Positions 17,615 to 26,328 of a stretch of DNA of 64,000 nucleotides are shown here, one piece after another. The stretch is from Streptomyces seoulensis. Lineage in GTDB: Bacteria > Actinomycetota > Actinomycetes > Streptomycetales > Streptomycetaceae. Made by a program: the position numbers and the translations under genes. The notes beneath the pieces were generated by a model. The model was not told where the DNA came from. It worked only from the letters and a program-made list of their open reading frames with translations, and made no database searches. The first letter of the stretch is position 1, and each line of letters opens with the position of its first letter. The stretch lies in assembly GCF_004328625.1 (NCBI RefSeq), contig NZ_CP032229.1:2046001-2110000 (forward strand), in the 5' to 3' direction.

Positions 17615-19717
17615 TCACACCCCGCCGTGCCCCAGCCCCGCCCGGACCGCCGCCAGCAGCGCGCCCAGCCTCGGGGACGCCGTCAGCTCCTCCAGCGGCA
17701 CCGGACGCCCCTGGGGGTCGGACACCGGCAGGCGCCAGTTCGGGTACTGGTCCCAGGTGCCGGGCACGTTCTGCGGGCGCCGGTCCCCGATGCCGTCCGG
17801 GAGCCAGATGCCGACCAGCCGGGCCGGGGTGCGCAGCAGGAACCGGTGGAAGCCCTGGATCTCGGCCTCCTCGTCGCTGCCGGGCAGCCCGGCGGCCGGG
17901 GTGTCCAGCAGGCCGAGGCTGCCGAGCAGCGCCAGCCACTCGGCGGTGTCCGCGACCGCGTCCGCCCGCTCGTCGGCGCCGGACTTGATGAGCAGGCCGA
18001 GCTTCTCGCGCAGGTCGACGTGCTCGCCGGTGAGCCGGGCCGCCGTGGGCGGCAGGTCGTGGGTGGTCGCGGTGGCCAGGCAGTCCTCGCGCCAGCTCTC
18101 CGGGGGCAGCGGGCGGCCGTCGCCGGTCCAGTCCCGCTCGAACCACAGCACGGAGGTGCCCAGCACCCCGCGCCGCTGGAGCGTCTCCCGTACGCCGGGC
18201 TCTACGGTGCCCAGGTCCTCCCCGATCACCAGCGCGCCCGCGCGGGACGCCTCCAGCGCGAGCAGGGCGAGCATCGCCTCGGCGTCGTAGCGGACGTAGG
18301 TGCCGTCGGTGGGCGGGCTGCCCTCGGGGACCCACCAGAGCCGGAACAGGCCCATCACGTGGTCGATGCGCAGCGCGCCCGCGTACCGGAACAGGGCGCG
18401 CAGCAGCATCCGGTACGGGAGGTGGCCGGACTCCGCGAGCCGGTCGGGGCGCCAGGGCGGCAGGCCCCAGTCCTGGCCGCGCGCGTTGAAGGCGTCCGGC
18501 GGGGCGCCGACCGACATCCCGGCGGCGAAGTGGTCCTGCTGGGACCAGGCGTCGGCGCCGACCGGATGCACGCCGACCGCGAGGTCGTGCACGATCCCGA
18601 TCGGCATCCCGGCCTCCTCGGCGGCCCGCTGGGCGGCGCGGAGCTGCCCGTCGGTGAGCCAGGCGAGCCGGGTGTGGAACTCGACCCGGTCGGCGAGCCG
18701 GGCGCGGGCGCGCGCGGTCTCCGCCGAGCGGGGGTCGCGCAGCGGCTCGGGCCAGGTCCGCCAGTCCGGGCCGTGCTCCTCGGCGAGGGCGTACCAGGTG
18801 GCGTGGTCGTCGAGCGCCTGGCCCTCCTCCGCGCGGAACGCGTCGTACGCGGCCTGCCGGCCGGGGCCGAGCGGGACCCGTACGACCTGCTCCAGCGCCT
18901 GGCGCTTCAGCTCCCACACCGCGTCGCGGTCGATGAGGGCGCCCTTGTCGAGCACGTCGGCGCGCAGCCGCTCGGCGCGCTCGCGCAGCCGGGGGTTCAG
19001 CTCGGCGTAGGAGTACTCCGGCACGTCCTCGACGCGCAGGTGCACCGGGTCGGGGAAGCGACGGGAGGAGGGGCGGTACGGGGAGGGGTCGGTGGGGGCG
19101 CCGGGTACGGCCGCGTGCAACGGGTTGACCTGCACGAATCCCGCGCCGTGGGTGCGCCCGGCCCAGGCGGCCAGCTCGGCGAGGTCCCCGAGGTCGCCCA
19201 TGCCCCAGGAGCGGTGGGAGAGCACGGAGTAGAGCTGGGCGAGCAGGCCGTAGGAGCGGCCCGCGGGAGCGGGGAGACGCTCGGGGGCGACGATGAGGTG
19301 AGCGTGGCCGGTACGTCCGTCGGGGGCCGTGACGGTGACGTGGTGGACGCCGGTCGGGAGGTCGTCGACGGAGGTGTGCCGCTCGCCCTGCTCGGTGTCG
19401 ATCTCCAGCCGGGTGCCGGGCGGCAGGACGTCGAAGGGGTCCGGGAGGGCGGGGGTGCCGGTGCCCGCGACGGGCTGGCCGGTCCAGCGGACCACGGTCG
19501 GCGGCAGCAGCCGCTCCCGCAGCTCTCGCTCCCGCTCGACGAGGGCGGCACGGACGGCGTCCGGGGTGCTCGCGTCGACGTCCAGGGCGGCCAGGGCGGC
19601 GATCACGGCGGGGGCGGGCACCGCGACGATGATCTCCGGGGAGGGGCTGTAGGAGGTGGCTACACCGTGCAGCTCGGCGAGCGCGCGCAGCTCGTCGTCG
19701 TCCAGCGCCGCGGCCAT
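17615..19717 (-). CDS. malQ: 4-alpha-glucanotransferase (amylomaltase, GH77)
   Basis: The 700-residue cytoplasmic enzyme transfers 1,4-alpha-glucan chains in maltodextrin/glycogen metabolism. GH77 motifs are present: the nucleophile Asp452 in RIDHVMG, the acid/base Glu in VIGEDLGTVE, the third carboxylate in TTHDLPP, and the PSPYRPSS region near residue 215. The N-terminal 150 residues form the extra domain of the long actinobacterial MalQ. ATG at 19717 abuts the stop of the upstream small gene, so the two are co-translated. Nothing else of a glycogen cluster is adjacent. Confidence 0.93.
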   Translation of the reverse strand: MAAALDDDELRALAELHGVATSYSPSPEIIVAVPAPAVIAALAALDVDASTPDAVRAALVERERELRERLLPPTVVRWTGQPVAGTGTPALPDPFDVLPPGTRLEIDTEQGERHTSVDDLPTGVHHVTVTAPDGRTGHAHLIVAPERLPAPAGRSYGLLAQLYSVLSHRSWGMGDLGDLAELAAWAGRTHGAGFVQVNPLHAAVPGAPTDPSPYRPSSRRFPDPVHLRVEDVPEYSYAELNPRLRERAERLRADVLDKGALIDRDAVWELKRQALEQVVRVPLGPGRQAAYDAFRAEEGQALDDHATWYALAEEHGPDWRTWPEPLRDPRSAETARARARLADRVEFHTRLAWLTDGQLRAAQRAAEEAGMPIGIVHDLAVGVHPVGADAWSQQDHFAAGMSVGAPPDAFNARGQDWGLPPWRPDRLAESGHLPYRMLLRALFRYAGALRIDHVMGLFRLWWVPEGSPPTDGTYVRYDAEAMLALLALEASRAGALVIGEDLGTVEPGVRETLQRRGVLGTSVLWFERDWTGDGRPLPPESWREDCLATATTHDLPPTAARLTGEHVDLREKLGLLIKSGADERADAVADTAEWLALLGSLGLLDTPAAGLPGSDEEAEIQGFHRFLLRTPARLVGIWLPDGIGDRRPQNVPGTWDQYPNWRLPVSDPQGRPVPLEELTASPRLGALLAAVRAGLGHGGV

Positions 19718-19945
19718 CTACTCGGCCGGGCCGAAGCGGACCGGGACGGGGTCGGCGTCACCGGTGAGCGGGACGACGTCGGCGAGCGGGGGCTCGCTGG
19801 TCAGCGGCTCGGCACCGGGCAGCGGCGGCTCGCTGGTGAGCGGCGCCTCCACACAGGCGCTCTCCGCGCTGAACGCGCGGTCGGCGGGCGTCTCCGCCTC
19901 GGGTTTCCACTGGGCGGGCAGGAACAGGTGAGCCGCTGCGGCCAC
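19718..19945 (-). CDS. Small repeat-containing protein preceding malQ, 75 residues, unknown
   Basis: GTG at 19945 follows an excellent AAGGAGG at 5 bases; a further GTG at 19963 lies upstream of that ribosome site and is less likely. The 75-residue product is Pro/Ala/Glu rich with no membrane segment. It contains an exact duplicated motif PLTSEPPL (about residues 35-60) and a third looser copy (PLTGDADP). Its stop codon directly abuts the malQ start, so it is an operon leader gene. Function unknown; it starts with a short hydrophobic piece (AAAAHLFLPAQW). Confidence 0.6.
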   Translation of the reverse strand: MAAAAHLFLPAQWKPEAETPADRAFSAESACVEAPLTSEPPLPGAEPLTSEPPLADVVPLTGDADPVPVRFGPAE

Positions 19946-20071
19946 GGGAGCCTCCTTGGTCACGGGGGGCGGGTGCGTTTTGCCGGATTACCCAGCCCTA
20001 CCCAGACACACGGATGCCACGCCCACACGCACGAGTGATCCACCGCTCGGGGGCGGGGCGATAGAGGGGGT

Positions 20072-20656
20072 GTGAGACTGTTCCGCCCCATGGGGGGCCA
20101 GCGGGAGAAGGACGACGGTGCCCTGTTGCGAGCCGTCGCGGCGGGCGACCAGGCCGCCCTCGCCGACCTGTACGACCGGCACGCGGGGTGGCTGCACGCC
20201 CGGCTGGCCCGGCGCTGCGCCGACCCGGAGGTGGTCCGGGAGGTGCTCCAGGACACCTTCGTCACGGTGTGGCGGTCGGCCGCCGGGCACCGGGGCGCGG
20301 AGGCGGGCGGCTGGCTGTGGACGATCGCGGCCCGGCGCCTGGTCGACGCCCGGCGCGCCCAGGAGCGCACCGCGCGGGCCGCGCCGGAGCCGGATGCGGC
20401 CGCCGTCCCGTCCGCCGAGGACCGGGTGCTGGCCCGGCTGGAGTACGGCGATGTCGGCACCGCCCTGGACCGGATCTCCCCCGAGCTGCGCGAGGTGCTG
20501 CGCGCGACGGTGGTCGACGGCCTGACCACCCGCGAGGCGGCCCGGCTGCTCGGCATACCCGAGGGCACCGTCAAGTCCCGCGCCCGGCGCGCCCGTACCG
20601 AACTGCGTGCCGCGCTGGCCCAGTTGAACCCGTCACCGCTGGGAGGCCCGGCATGA
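20072..20656 (+). CDS. ECF-family RNA polymerase sigma factor
   Basis: The 194-residue protein has sigma region 2 (about residues 25-95, with ADLYDRHAGWLHAR and VLQDTFVTVWRSA) and region 4 (about 130-182, with REVLRATVVDGLTTREAARL and GIPEGTVKSRARRAR). It lacks regions 1 and 3, as expected for ECF factors. GTG at 20072 follows GAGGGGG; an ATG six codons later is an alternative. It overlaps the anti-sigma gene by ATGA, the standard pairing for stoichiometric control, and probably drives this five-gene operon. Confidence 0.92.
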   Translation: MRLFRPMGGQREKDDGALLRAVAAGDQAALADLYDRHAGWLHARLARRCADPEVVREVLQDTFVTVWRSAAGHRGAEAGGWLWTIAARRLVDARRAQERTARAAPEPDAAAVPSAEDRVLARLEYGDVGTALDRISPELREVLRATVVDGLTTREAARLLGIPEGTVKSRARRARTELRAALAQLNPSPLGGPA

Positions 20657-21498
20657 GCAGGCAGTGGCACACGAGCGAGGCCCAGGCCGCCCGGTACGCC
20701 GACGGCTCCCTGCCGGAGGCGGACGCGTGGTCCCTGGAGAAGCACCTGGAGTCCTGCGCGGGCTGCGCGTCCCGTGTCTCGGGCGTGGTGCGGGGGACGG
20801 CGGCGGGCGCGGTGCTCCTGGACGTACGGACGGCAGTGCTGGCCGCGGCGGGGCGGGAGGTGACGCCGGTTCCCGCACAGGGGTCGGGAACCGGCGCCTT
20901 CGCGGGCCGGACCCGTCTCCTGTGGGCCGTTGGGCCCGCCGTACGCGGGGCGTGGCTGGTCGCCCTCCTGGTGGTGGCCGGGGGCGCGATGCTGCTCGGC
21001 CTCACCGGAGGGGCGCCGGGGGCGCGGATGCTGCTGCTGGCGATCGCCCCGGTGATGCCCGTGGCCGGGGTCGCGCTGTCCTACGGTCCGCACGCCGACC
21101 CGCTGCACGAGGTGGCCGCGTCCACACCGGGCGGCGGATTCCGGCTGGCCCTGACCCGGACGGCGGCCGTGCTCGCGGTGAGCCTGCCGGTGCTGACCCT
21201 CGCCGGCGCGCTGCTGCCCGCCTCCGGCGCCCCGGCCGCCGCCGCGTGGCTGCTGCCGGGGCTGGCGCTGACGCTGGCGACCCTGGCGCTGGGCCCGCTC
21301 GCCGGATTCCGTACCGCGTCCGCCGTGACGGCGGGCGGCTGGCTGTGCACCGTGCTCGCGCCGTCGCCACAGGAGATCGGCGCCCGGCTGGCCCGGTGCC
21401 TCGACGGCGCCCCGGCCCAGTCGGCGTGGGCGGCGGCGGTCGCCCTGAGCGCCCTGGTGCTGGCGGCCCGCCGCACCGCGTACGACCGCACCTACTAA
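20653..21498 (+). CDS. Membrane anti-sigma factor with zinc-finger domain
   Basis: The 281-residue protein has a cytoplasmic zf-HC2 anti-sigma domain with the HxxxCxxC site His31, Cys35, Cys38. It then has about five or six hydrophobic segments, an unusually long membrane domain compared with single-pass anti-sigma factors. It would hold the ECF factor at the membrane until a signal arrives, perhaps related to the ABC transporter encoded next. ATGA overlap with the sigma gene ensures coupled synthesis. Confidence 0.85.
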   Translation: MSRQWHTSEAQAARYADGSLPEADAWSLEKHLESCAGCASRVSGVVRGTAAGAVLLDVRTAVLAAAGREVTPVPAQGSGTGAFAGRTRLLWAVGPAVRGAWLVALLVVAGGAMLLGLTGGAPGARMLLLAIAPVMPVAGVALSYGPHADPLHEVAASTPGGGFRLALTRTAAVLAVSLPVLTLAGALLPASGAPAAAAWLLPGLALTLATLALGPLAGFRTASAVTAGGWLCTVLAPSPQEIGARLARCLDGAPAQSAWAAAVALSALVLAARRTAYDRTY

Positions 21499-21514
21499 CT
21501 TCCGAGGAGATCCC

Positions 21515-22294
21515 TTGTCCATCCGCGTCACCGGGCTGCGTGTCCGGCATCGCAGAACCGTCGCCCTCGACTCCCTCGACCTGGAGCTGGGCACCGGCGT
21601 CCATGGCCTGCTCGGGCCGAACGGCGCCGGGAAGACCTCGCTGATCCGGGTGCTCGCCACCGTGGCCCGCCCCTCGGCCGGCCGTGTGGAGCTGCTCGGC
21701 CGGGACAGCGCCGGCCAGCGTGAACGCTCCGAGATACGGCGACGACTCGGCTATCTGCCACAGGAGTTCGGCCATTACCCGGCCTTCACCGTACGGGAGT
21801 TCGTGGCCTACGTGGCCTGGCTGAAGGAGGTCCCGGCCGACCGGGTCCCGGCCGCCGTGGAGCGCGCGGTGGGGCGGGTCGGCCTCGCGGACCGGGCCGA
21901 CGCGAAGATCCGGACGCTGTCCGGCGGCATGGTCCGCCGGGTCGGCATCGCCCAGGCCGTCGTCAACGATCCGAGCGTGCTGCTGCTGGACGAGCCAACC
22001 GCCGGTCTCGACCCCGAGCAGCGGGTGGAGTTCCGCGAACTGCTCCGCGAACTCGGGACCTCCGCGACGGTGGTGGTCTCCACCCACCTGGTGGAGGACG
22101 TGGCCGCCGCCTGCACGGAGGTCGCCCTGCTGGACGGCGGCCGGATCGCGTACCAGGGCACCCCCGCCTCCCTGACCCGGCTCGGGGAGACCTCGGACGG
22201 CCCCGGCGATCATCCGATCGAGCGCGGCTACACGGCGGCACTGCGGGCCCACCGGGCACGGGGCGCCTCGGACGTACGGGAGACGGTGCGATGA
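21515..22294 (+). CDS. ABC transporter ATP-binding protein (ABC-2/drug-export type)
   Basis: The 259-residue ATPase has Walker A GPNGAGKT (34-41), Q-loop in LPQEFGHYP, signature LSGGM, Walker B LLLLDEPTAGLDP and the switch His in VVSTHLVEDV. TTG at 21515 is the start, with CCGAGGAG upstream. It is most like the ATPases of ABC-2 exporters. It overlaps the next gene by ATGA and powers the two membrane proteins that follow. Confidence 0.9.
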   Translation: MSIRVTGLRVRHRRTVALDSLDLELGTGVHGLLGPNGAGKTSLIRVLATVARPSAGRVELLGRDSAGQRERSEIRRRLGYLPQEFGHYPAFTVREFVAYVAWLKEVPADRVPAAVERAVGRVGLADRADAKIRTLSGGMVRRVGIAQAVVNDPSVLLLDEPTAGLDPEQRVEFRELLRELGTSATVVVSTHLVEDVAAACTEVALLDGGRIAYQGTPASLTRLGETSDGPGDHPIERGYTAALRAHRARGASDVRETVR

Positions 22295-23622
22295 CCACGG
22301 TCACCACGCGGGCGGCCACCGTGCCGAAGGCACTGCCGCCGCACCCCCTGCGCGCCGAGGTGGTCCGGGGCTTTCCTCCGCTCGCCGGGGCCGCTGTGCT
22401 GCTGATGCTCGGGGTGCTGCTGACCGCCTCCTCCCGCACTTGGCAGGGTGGCTGGGCGGAGACCGCCGCGCTGACGCACGACGCCCTGCTGATCGCCCTG
22501 CCGCTGACCGCCGCGGCCGGCTGCTGGCAGGGCGGCCGCGAACGGCGGCGGCACACGGAGGAGCTGTGGGGCACGGCTGTCCGCGCGCCGCTCCACCGGC
22601 TGCTGGCCTCCGCCCTGCCGGTCGCGCTCTGGGTGGCCGTCGGTTACCTGGTCGCCGTCGCCCTGGCCGCGCTCGCCACCTGGCCGTACTCCATGGGCGA
22701 TCATCCGCACCTCACCCGGGTACCGGGGGACACCGCCGCACTGATGGCCGCGGCGCTGCTGGGCCATCTGGTCGGCCGGGTCGTGCCCACTCAGCTCGCG
22801 GCTCCGGTGCTCGGGGTCGTCGGTTACGCGGGGCTCGGGATGGCGGCGCGCCAGAACGCCCTGGACGCGCTCGACCCCGCCGCCTTCGCCGTGGCCGGCA
22901 CGCACCCTGTGTGGTGGCAGCCGCTCGCCATGGCCGCGTGGACGCTCGGCCTGGCCCTCGCCCTCACCCTGGTGTACGCGGCCCGGCGGCGGGCGACCGC
23001 CCTGCTGCCGCTGGCCGCCGCGCTGACCGCGGGCGCGCTGCTCGTGCAGGGCGGGAGCGGCATGTGGCGGAGCGATCCCCTGGCCGACCGCCAGGTGTGC
23101 GACACCTCCACCACGCCGGCGATCTGCGTGAACGCCCGGTACGCGGGTCTCCTTCCCGAGGTCACCACCGCGCTGTCCCGGGCCACCGGCAGGCTGAGCG
23201 GCGTGCGGAACCTCCCGGTGCGCTGGGCGGACCGGCAAGGCACCCCGCGCGCCGGTGAGGTGCAGTTGCCGACACTCGCGCCGTTCGGCTGGTACGTCGT
23301 ACGGGGGCGGCTGATGCAACCGCAGCAATACGCGTGGGAGGCGGTCGCGGCACTGTCCGGGCACGGCGACTGCGTCGACCGGTCCGAGGGCGCCATGCTC
23401 GCGGACGACGCCGTGCAGGCGTACCTGGCGCCCAGCCCGTTCCAGAGCCACTTCGACGCCCGCCAGGCCGAGGGTGACGCACCCACCCGCGCACAGCTGC
23501 GGAGGAGCCTCGCCGCGCGGGCGAAGCTGGCCGGGATGGACGAGCAGCGGCGCCGGGCCTGGCTGTCCGCGTACTTCGCGGTCCGCGCCCACTGCGGCAC
23601 CGAGGGGATGCCGTCCCTGTGA
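22291..23622 (+). CDS. ABC-2-type permease-like membrane protein
   Basis: The 443-residue protein has about six hydrophobic segments in its first 265 residues. A large soluble C-terminal part follows (about 270-443) with Cys residues (VCDTSTTPAIC, GDCVD, HCGTEG) that would lie outside the cell and could form disulfides. It starts with ATG inside the ATPase stop (ATGA) and ends in a GTGA overlap. The polar tail resembles a peptidase-less extracytoplasmic sensor region; family not recognised beyond ABC-2-like permease. Confidence 0.65.
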   Translation: MTTVTTRAATVPKALPPHPLRAEVVRGFPPLAGAAVLLMLGVLLTASSRTWQGGWAETAALTHDALLIALPLTAAAGCWQGGRERRRHTEELWGTAVRAPLHRLLASALPVALWVAVGYLVAVALAALATWPYSMGDHPHLTRVPGDTAALMAAALLGHLVGRVVPTQLAAPVLGVVGYAGLGMAARQNALDALDPAAFAVAGTHPVWWQPLAMAAWTLGLALALTLVYAARRRATALLPLAAALTAGALLVQGGSGMWRSDPLADRQVCDTSTTPAICVNARYAGLLPEVTTALSRATGRLSGVRNLPVRWADRQGTPRAGEVQLPTLAPFGWYVVRGRLMQPQQYAWEAVAALSGHGDCVDRSEGAMLADDAVQAYLAPSPFQSHFDARQAEGDAPTRAQLRRSLAARAKLAGMDEQRRRAWLSAYFAVRAHCGTEGMPSL

Positions 23623-24218
23623 GCGCCCACGGTCTCCTGCTCTACGCCCGCTCCCGCGCCCTCCCCGTGTCCCTGGCGGCCCTCGCCGCGACCACCGGTT
23701 TCGCCGTCTGGGCGGCCGGGGCCCTGGACGCCTACCTCGACCCGGACCGCCGGGTGCCGGTCGTCGCCCTGGCGCCCCTGCTGGCCGCCGCCGTGATCGG
23801 GGCGAGCCTGCACACGGCCTCGGACGAACTGGACCGCACGGCCGTACGCCCCTGGTGGCGGCGCCGCCTGGCGCACGTGGTCGCGCTCACCGCACTCGCC
23901 TCGGCCATGCTGTCGCCGGCCGTGGCCGGGCACGTGGACACGTTCGGGCCACCGGCGATGCTCCGCAACACGCTGGGCTGCGTCGGGGTCACGGCCCTCG
24001 CCGCCGTCGTCCTCGGGGCCCGGCTGAGCTGGCTCCCCGCCTTCGGGTACGTGTCCGCCGTCTACCTGGCCTCCTCCGGCGCGCACGGCCGTGCGGCCAC
24101 GGTGTGGGCGTGGCCGGTGCAGCCAGGGCCGCAGCCGGGTGCCTGGGCCGCCGCGCTGGCCGCCTTCGTGCTGGGCACCGTGCTCTACGCCGTGCGGGGG
24201 GCGCGTCCGGGCGGCTGA
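23619..24218 (+). CDS. Integral membrane protein, last gene of the ECF/ABC operon
   Basis: The 199-residue, very hydrophobic protein has about five or six predicted helices and no recognised motif. It starts with GTG overlapping the previous stop (GTGA). Position suggests a second permease subunit of the exporter; this rests only on context. Confidence 0.65.
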   Translation: MSAHGLLLYARSRALPVSLAALAATTGFAVWAAGALDAYLDPDRRVPVVALAPLLAAAVIGASLHTASDELDRTAVRPWWRRRLAHVVALTALASAMLSPAVAGHVDTFGPPAMLRNTLGCVGVTALAAVVLGARLSWLPAFGYVSAVYLASSGAHGRAATVWAWPVQPGPQPGAWAAALAAFVLGTVLYAVRGARPGG

Positions 24219-24252
24219 CCCGTCGTGGCCGGGGTACGCGCGGCCCGGGTCC

Positions 24253-24789
24253 TCAGGCCGAGATGCCGTCGATCCGGGCCAGCGCGGCCTCCGCACCATA
24301 GGGCTGCAAGTACGGGAGCCAGCGGGGGTCGCGGTGGCCGGTGCCGATGATGCGCCAGGCCAGGCCGGTGGGCGGGGCCGGCTGGTGGCGCAGGCGCCAG
24401 CCGAGTTCGACGAGGTGGCGGTCGGCCTTGACGTGGTTGCAGCGGCGGCAGGAGGCCACCACGTTGTCCCAGACGTGCTTGCCCCCGCGTGAGCGCGGGA
24501 TGACGTGGTCGACGCTGGTCGCGACCCCACCGCAGTACGCGCACCGGCCCCCGTCCCGCGCGAACAGCGCGCGCCGGGTCAGTGGAACGGGCCCCCGGTA
24601 GGGAACCCGCACGAAACGCTTGAGCCGGACCACGCTGGGTGCGGGGACTGTGACGGACGCGCTGTGCAGATAGGCGCCGGATTCCTCCAGGGAGACGGCC
24701 TTGTTCTCCAGGACGAGGACGAGCGCGCGGCGGAGCGGTACGACGCCGAGGGGCTCGTACGACGCGTTGAGGACCAGGACATGCGGCAC
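24253..24789 (-). CDS. HNH endonuclease-family protein
   Basis: The 178-residue protein has a complete HNH domain: CAYCGG zinc pair, the DHVIPRSRGG catalytic strand with His, the Asn in WDNVVASC, and the second zinc pair CRRCNHVK. The N-terminal 70 residues (VLVLNASYEPLGVV) are the conserved extension of the widespread actinobacterial McrA-like HNH family, usually housekeeping and not tied to a methylase. GTG at 24789 has an ideal AAGGAGG at 5 bases. Confidence 0.88.
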   Translation of the reverse strand: MPHVLVLNASYEPLGVVPLRRALVLVLENKAVSLEESGAYLHSASVTVPAPSVVRLKRFVRVPYRGPVPLTRRALFARDGGRCAYCGGVATSVDHVIPRSRGGKHVWDNVVASCRRCNHVKADRHLVELGWRLRHQPAPPTGLAWRIIGTGHRDPRWLPYLQPYGAEAALARIDGISA

Positions 24790-25092
24790 AGGGGCCTCCT
24801 TGGGCGTCGGCGGCGCGTGGCTCGCGCCGGGACGATCTGGTTCAGTCTCCCCTCATGCCTGCTCCGAGCGCCACCATGTGCCGGTAACGGGCTCGAAGTG
24901 TTTTCGACCACATGAGCGGCGCCGTGCGGCCCGCATGGCCTGTTCAGGCGCGGGCGGGGCAGGGGGCCTCCGGAGAAGCGGCGAGTGGGCGCGCGATGCC
25001 CCGTTAGTGTGGTGGTCCCGTCCGCCCGGTGACCTTCCCGTGACCTTGCCCGCCCCGCCGGCGCGGACCGCAGCACCATGGAGGTACCCGCC
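24790..25092. other. Divergent intergenic region
   Basis: About 300 bases between the divergent HNH and MscS genes. I see no gene; it must hold both promoters. No clear operator palindrome was found. Confidence 0.5.
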
Positions 25093-26199
25093 GTGTCCCT
25101 GCCCGTCGCCCTGCTGGCCGCCGGAGTCTCGCCGTCTCCCTCGCCATCGGGCTCGGACCCGGCCGTGCCCTCGCTCCAGGACGCCCAGGAGAACGCGGCG
25201 AACGCGGCGAGCTGGGTCGAGCAGAACTGGTCGACCTGGCTGGCGATGGGGCTGCAGATCCTGCTGATCGTGATCATCGCGGTCGCGCTTCGCGCGGTGG
25301 TGCGCCGGGCCATCACCAAGCTGATCGAGCGGATGAACCGCACCGTGCAGGCGGTGGACCAGTCCCCGCTGGGCGGGCTGCTGGTCAACAACGAGCGGCG
25401 CCGTCAGCGCTCGGCCGCCATCGGCTCCGTACTGCGCTCGGTCGCGTCCTTCACCATCCTCGGCACGGCCGCCCTGATGGTGCTCTCCACCTTCAAGATC
25501 AACCTGGCCCCGCTGCTCGCCTCCGCCGGTGTCGCCGGTGTGGCGATCGGCTTCGGCGCCCGGAACCTCGTCACCGACTTCCTGTCCGGCGTCTTCATGA
25601 TCATCGAGGACCAGTACGGCGTCGGCGACACCATCGACGCCGGGGTGGCGACCGGCGAGGTCGTCGAGGTCGGCCTGCGCGTGACCAAGCTGCGCGGCGA
25701 CAACGGCGAGATCTGGTACGTCCGCAACGGCGAGGTCAAGCGCATCGGCAACCTCTCCCAGGGCTGGGCCACGGCGGGCGTCGACGTCACCGTCCGCGCC
25801 GACGAGGACCTGGACAAGGTCAAGGCCGTACTGGACGAGGTCGCGGAGAAGATGGGCAAGGAGGAGCCGTGGAACGAGCTGCTCTGGAGCCCCATCGAGG
25901 TGCTGGGCCTGGACAGCGTGCTGATCGACTCCATGGTCATCCGGGTCTCCGCCAAGACCATGCCGGGCAAGTCGGTGTCGGTCGAGCGTGAGCTGCGCTG
26001 GCGGATCAAGCGGGCCTTCGACAAGGCGAGCATCCCGATCGTCGGCGGTGCCACGGCCGTGATCCCGGCGGAGGACACCCCGGACCCCTCCGCCTCCATC
26101 GCCGCGCCCTCGGCGTTCGCCAACTCCACCTCCCCGCAGTCCCTGGCCAGCAACCCGCTCACCTCCCCGGTCACCACGCGCAAGCCCCCGGCCAAGTAG
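25093..26199 (+). CDS. Small-conductance mechanosensitive channel (MscS family)
   Basis: The 368-residue membrane channel opens on membrane tension and relieves hypo-osmotic shock. There are three N-terminal helices (about residues 45-75, 110-130, 145-165), the pore-lining helix with Ala/Gly packing (GVAGVAIGFGARNLV), the family signature LSGVFMIIEDQYGVGD, then the cytoplasmic beta and alpha/beta domains. GTG at 25093 is chosen over ATG at 25078 because GGAGGT lies between them at proper spacing. The Ser/Pro/Asn-rich tail of about 45 residues is disordered. Confidence 0.88.
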   Translation: MSLPVALLAAGVSPSPSPSGSDPAVPSLQDAQENAANAASWVEQNWSTWLAMGLQILLIVIIAVALRAVVRRAITKLIERMNRTVQAVDQSPLGGLLVNNERRRQRSAAIGSVLRSVASFTILGTAALMVLSTFKINLAPLLASAGVAGVAIGFGARNLVTDFLSGVFMIIEDQYGVGDTIDAGVATGEVVEVGLRVTKLRGDNGEIWYVRNGEVKRIGNLSQGWATAGVDVTVRADEDLDKVKAVLDEVAEKMGKEEPWNELLWSPIEVLGLDSVLIDSMVIRVSAKTMPGKSVSVERELRWRIKRAFDKASIPIVGGATAVIPAEDTPDPSASIAAPSAFANSTSPQSLASNPLTSPVTTRKPPAK

Positions 26200-26219
26200 C
26201 GGCCGGCCGCGGTCCCGAC

Positions 26220-26253
26220 GCGCCCCGGCACACCTGCGTGTGCGGGGGGGCGC
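26220..26253 (+). terminator. Probable terminator of the MscS gene
   Basis: An imperfect GC-rich inverted repeat, with CACAC/GTGTG forming the inner stem and CGCCCC/GGGGCG the outer, starts about 20 bases after the stop. Confidence 0.55.
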
Positions 26254-26328
26254 TTCGTTGACGGACTTCCCCGGCTGCGCCTAGGTTCCTGCTGGCCGAG
26301 GAGCCGTCGTACGCGAGGGAGTTCGCCC

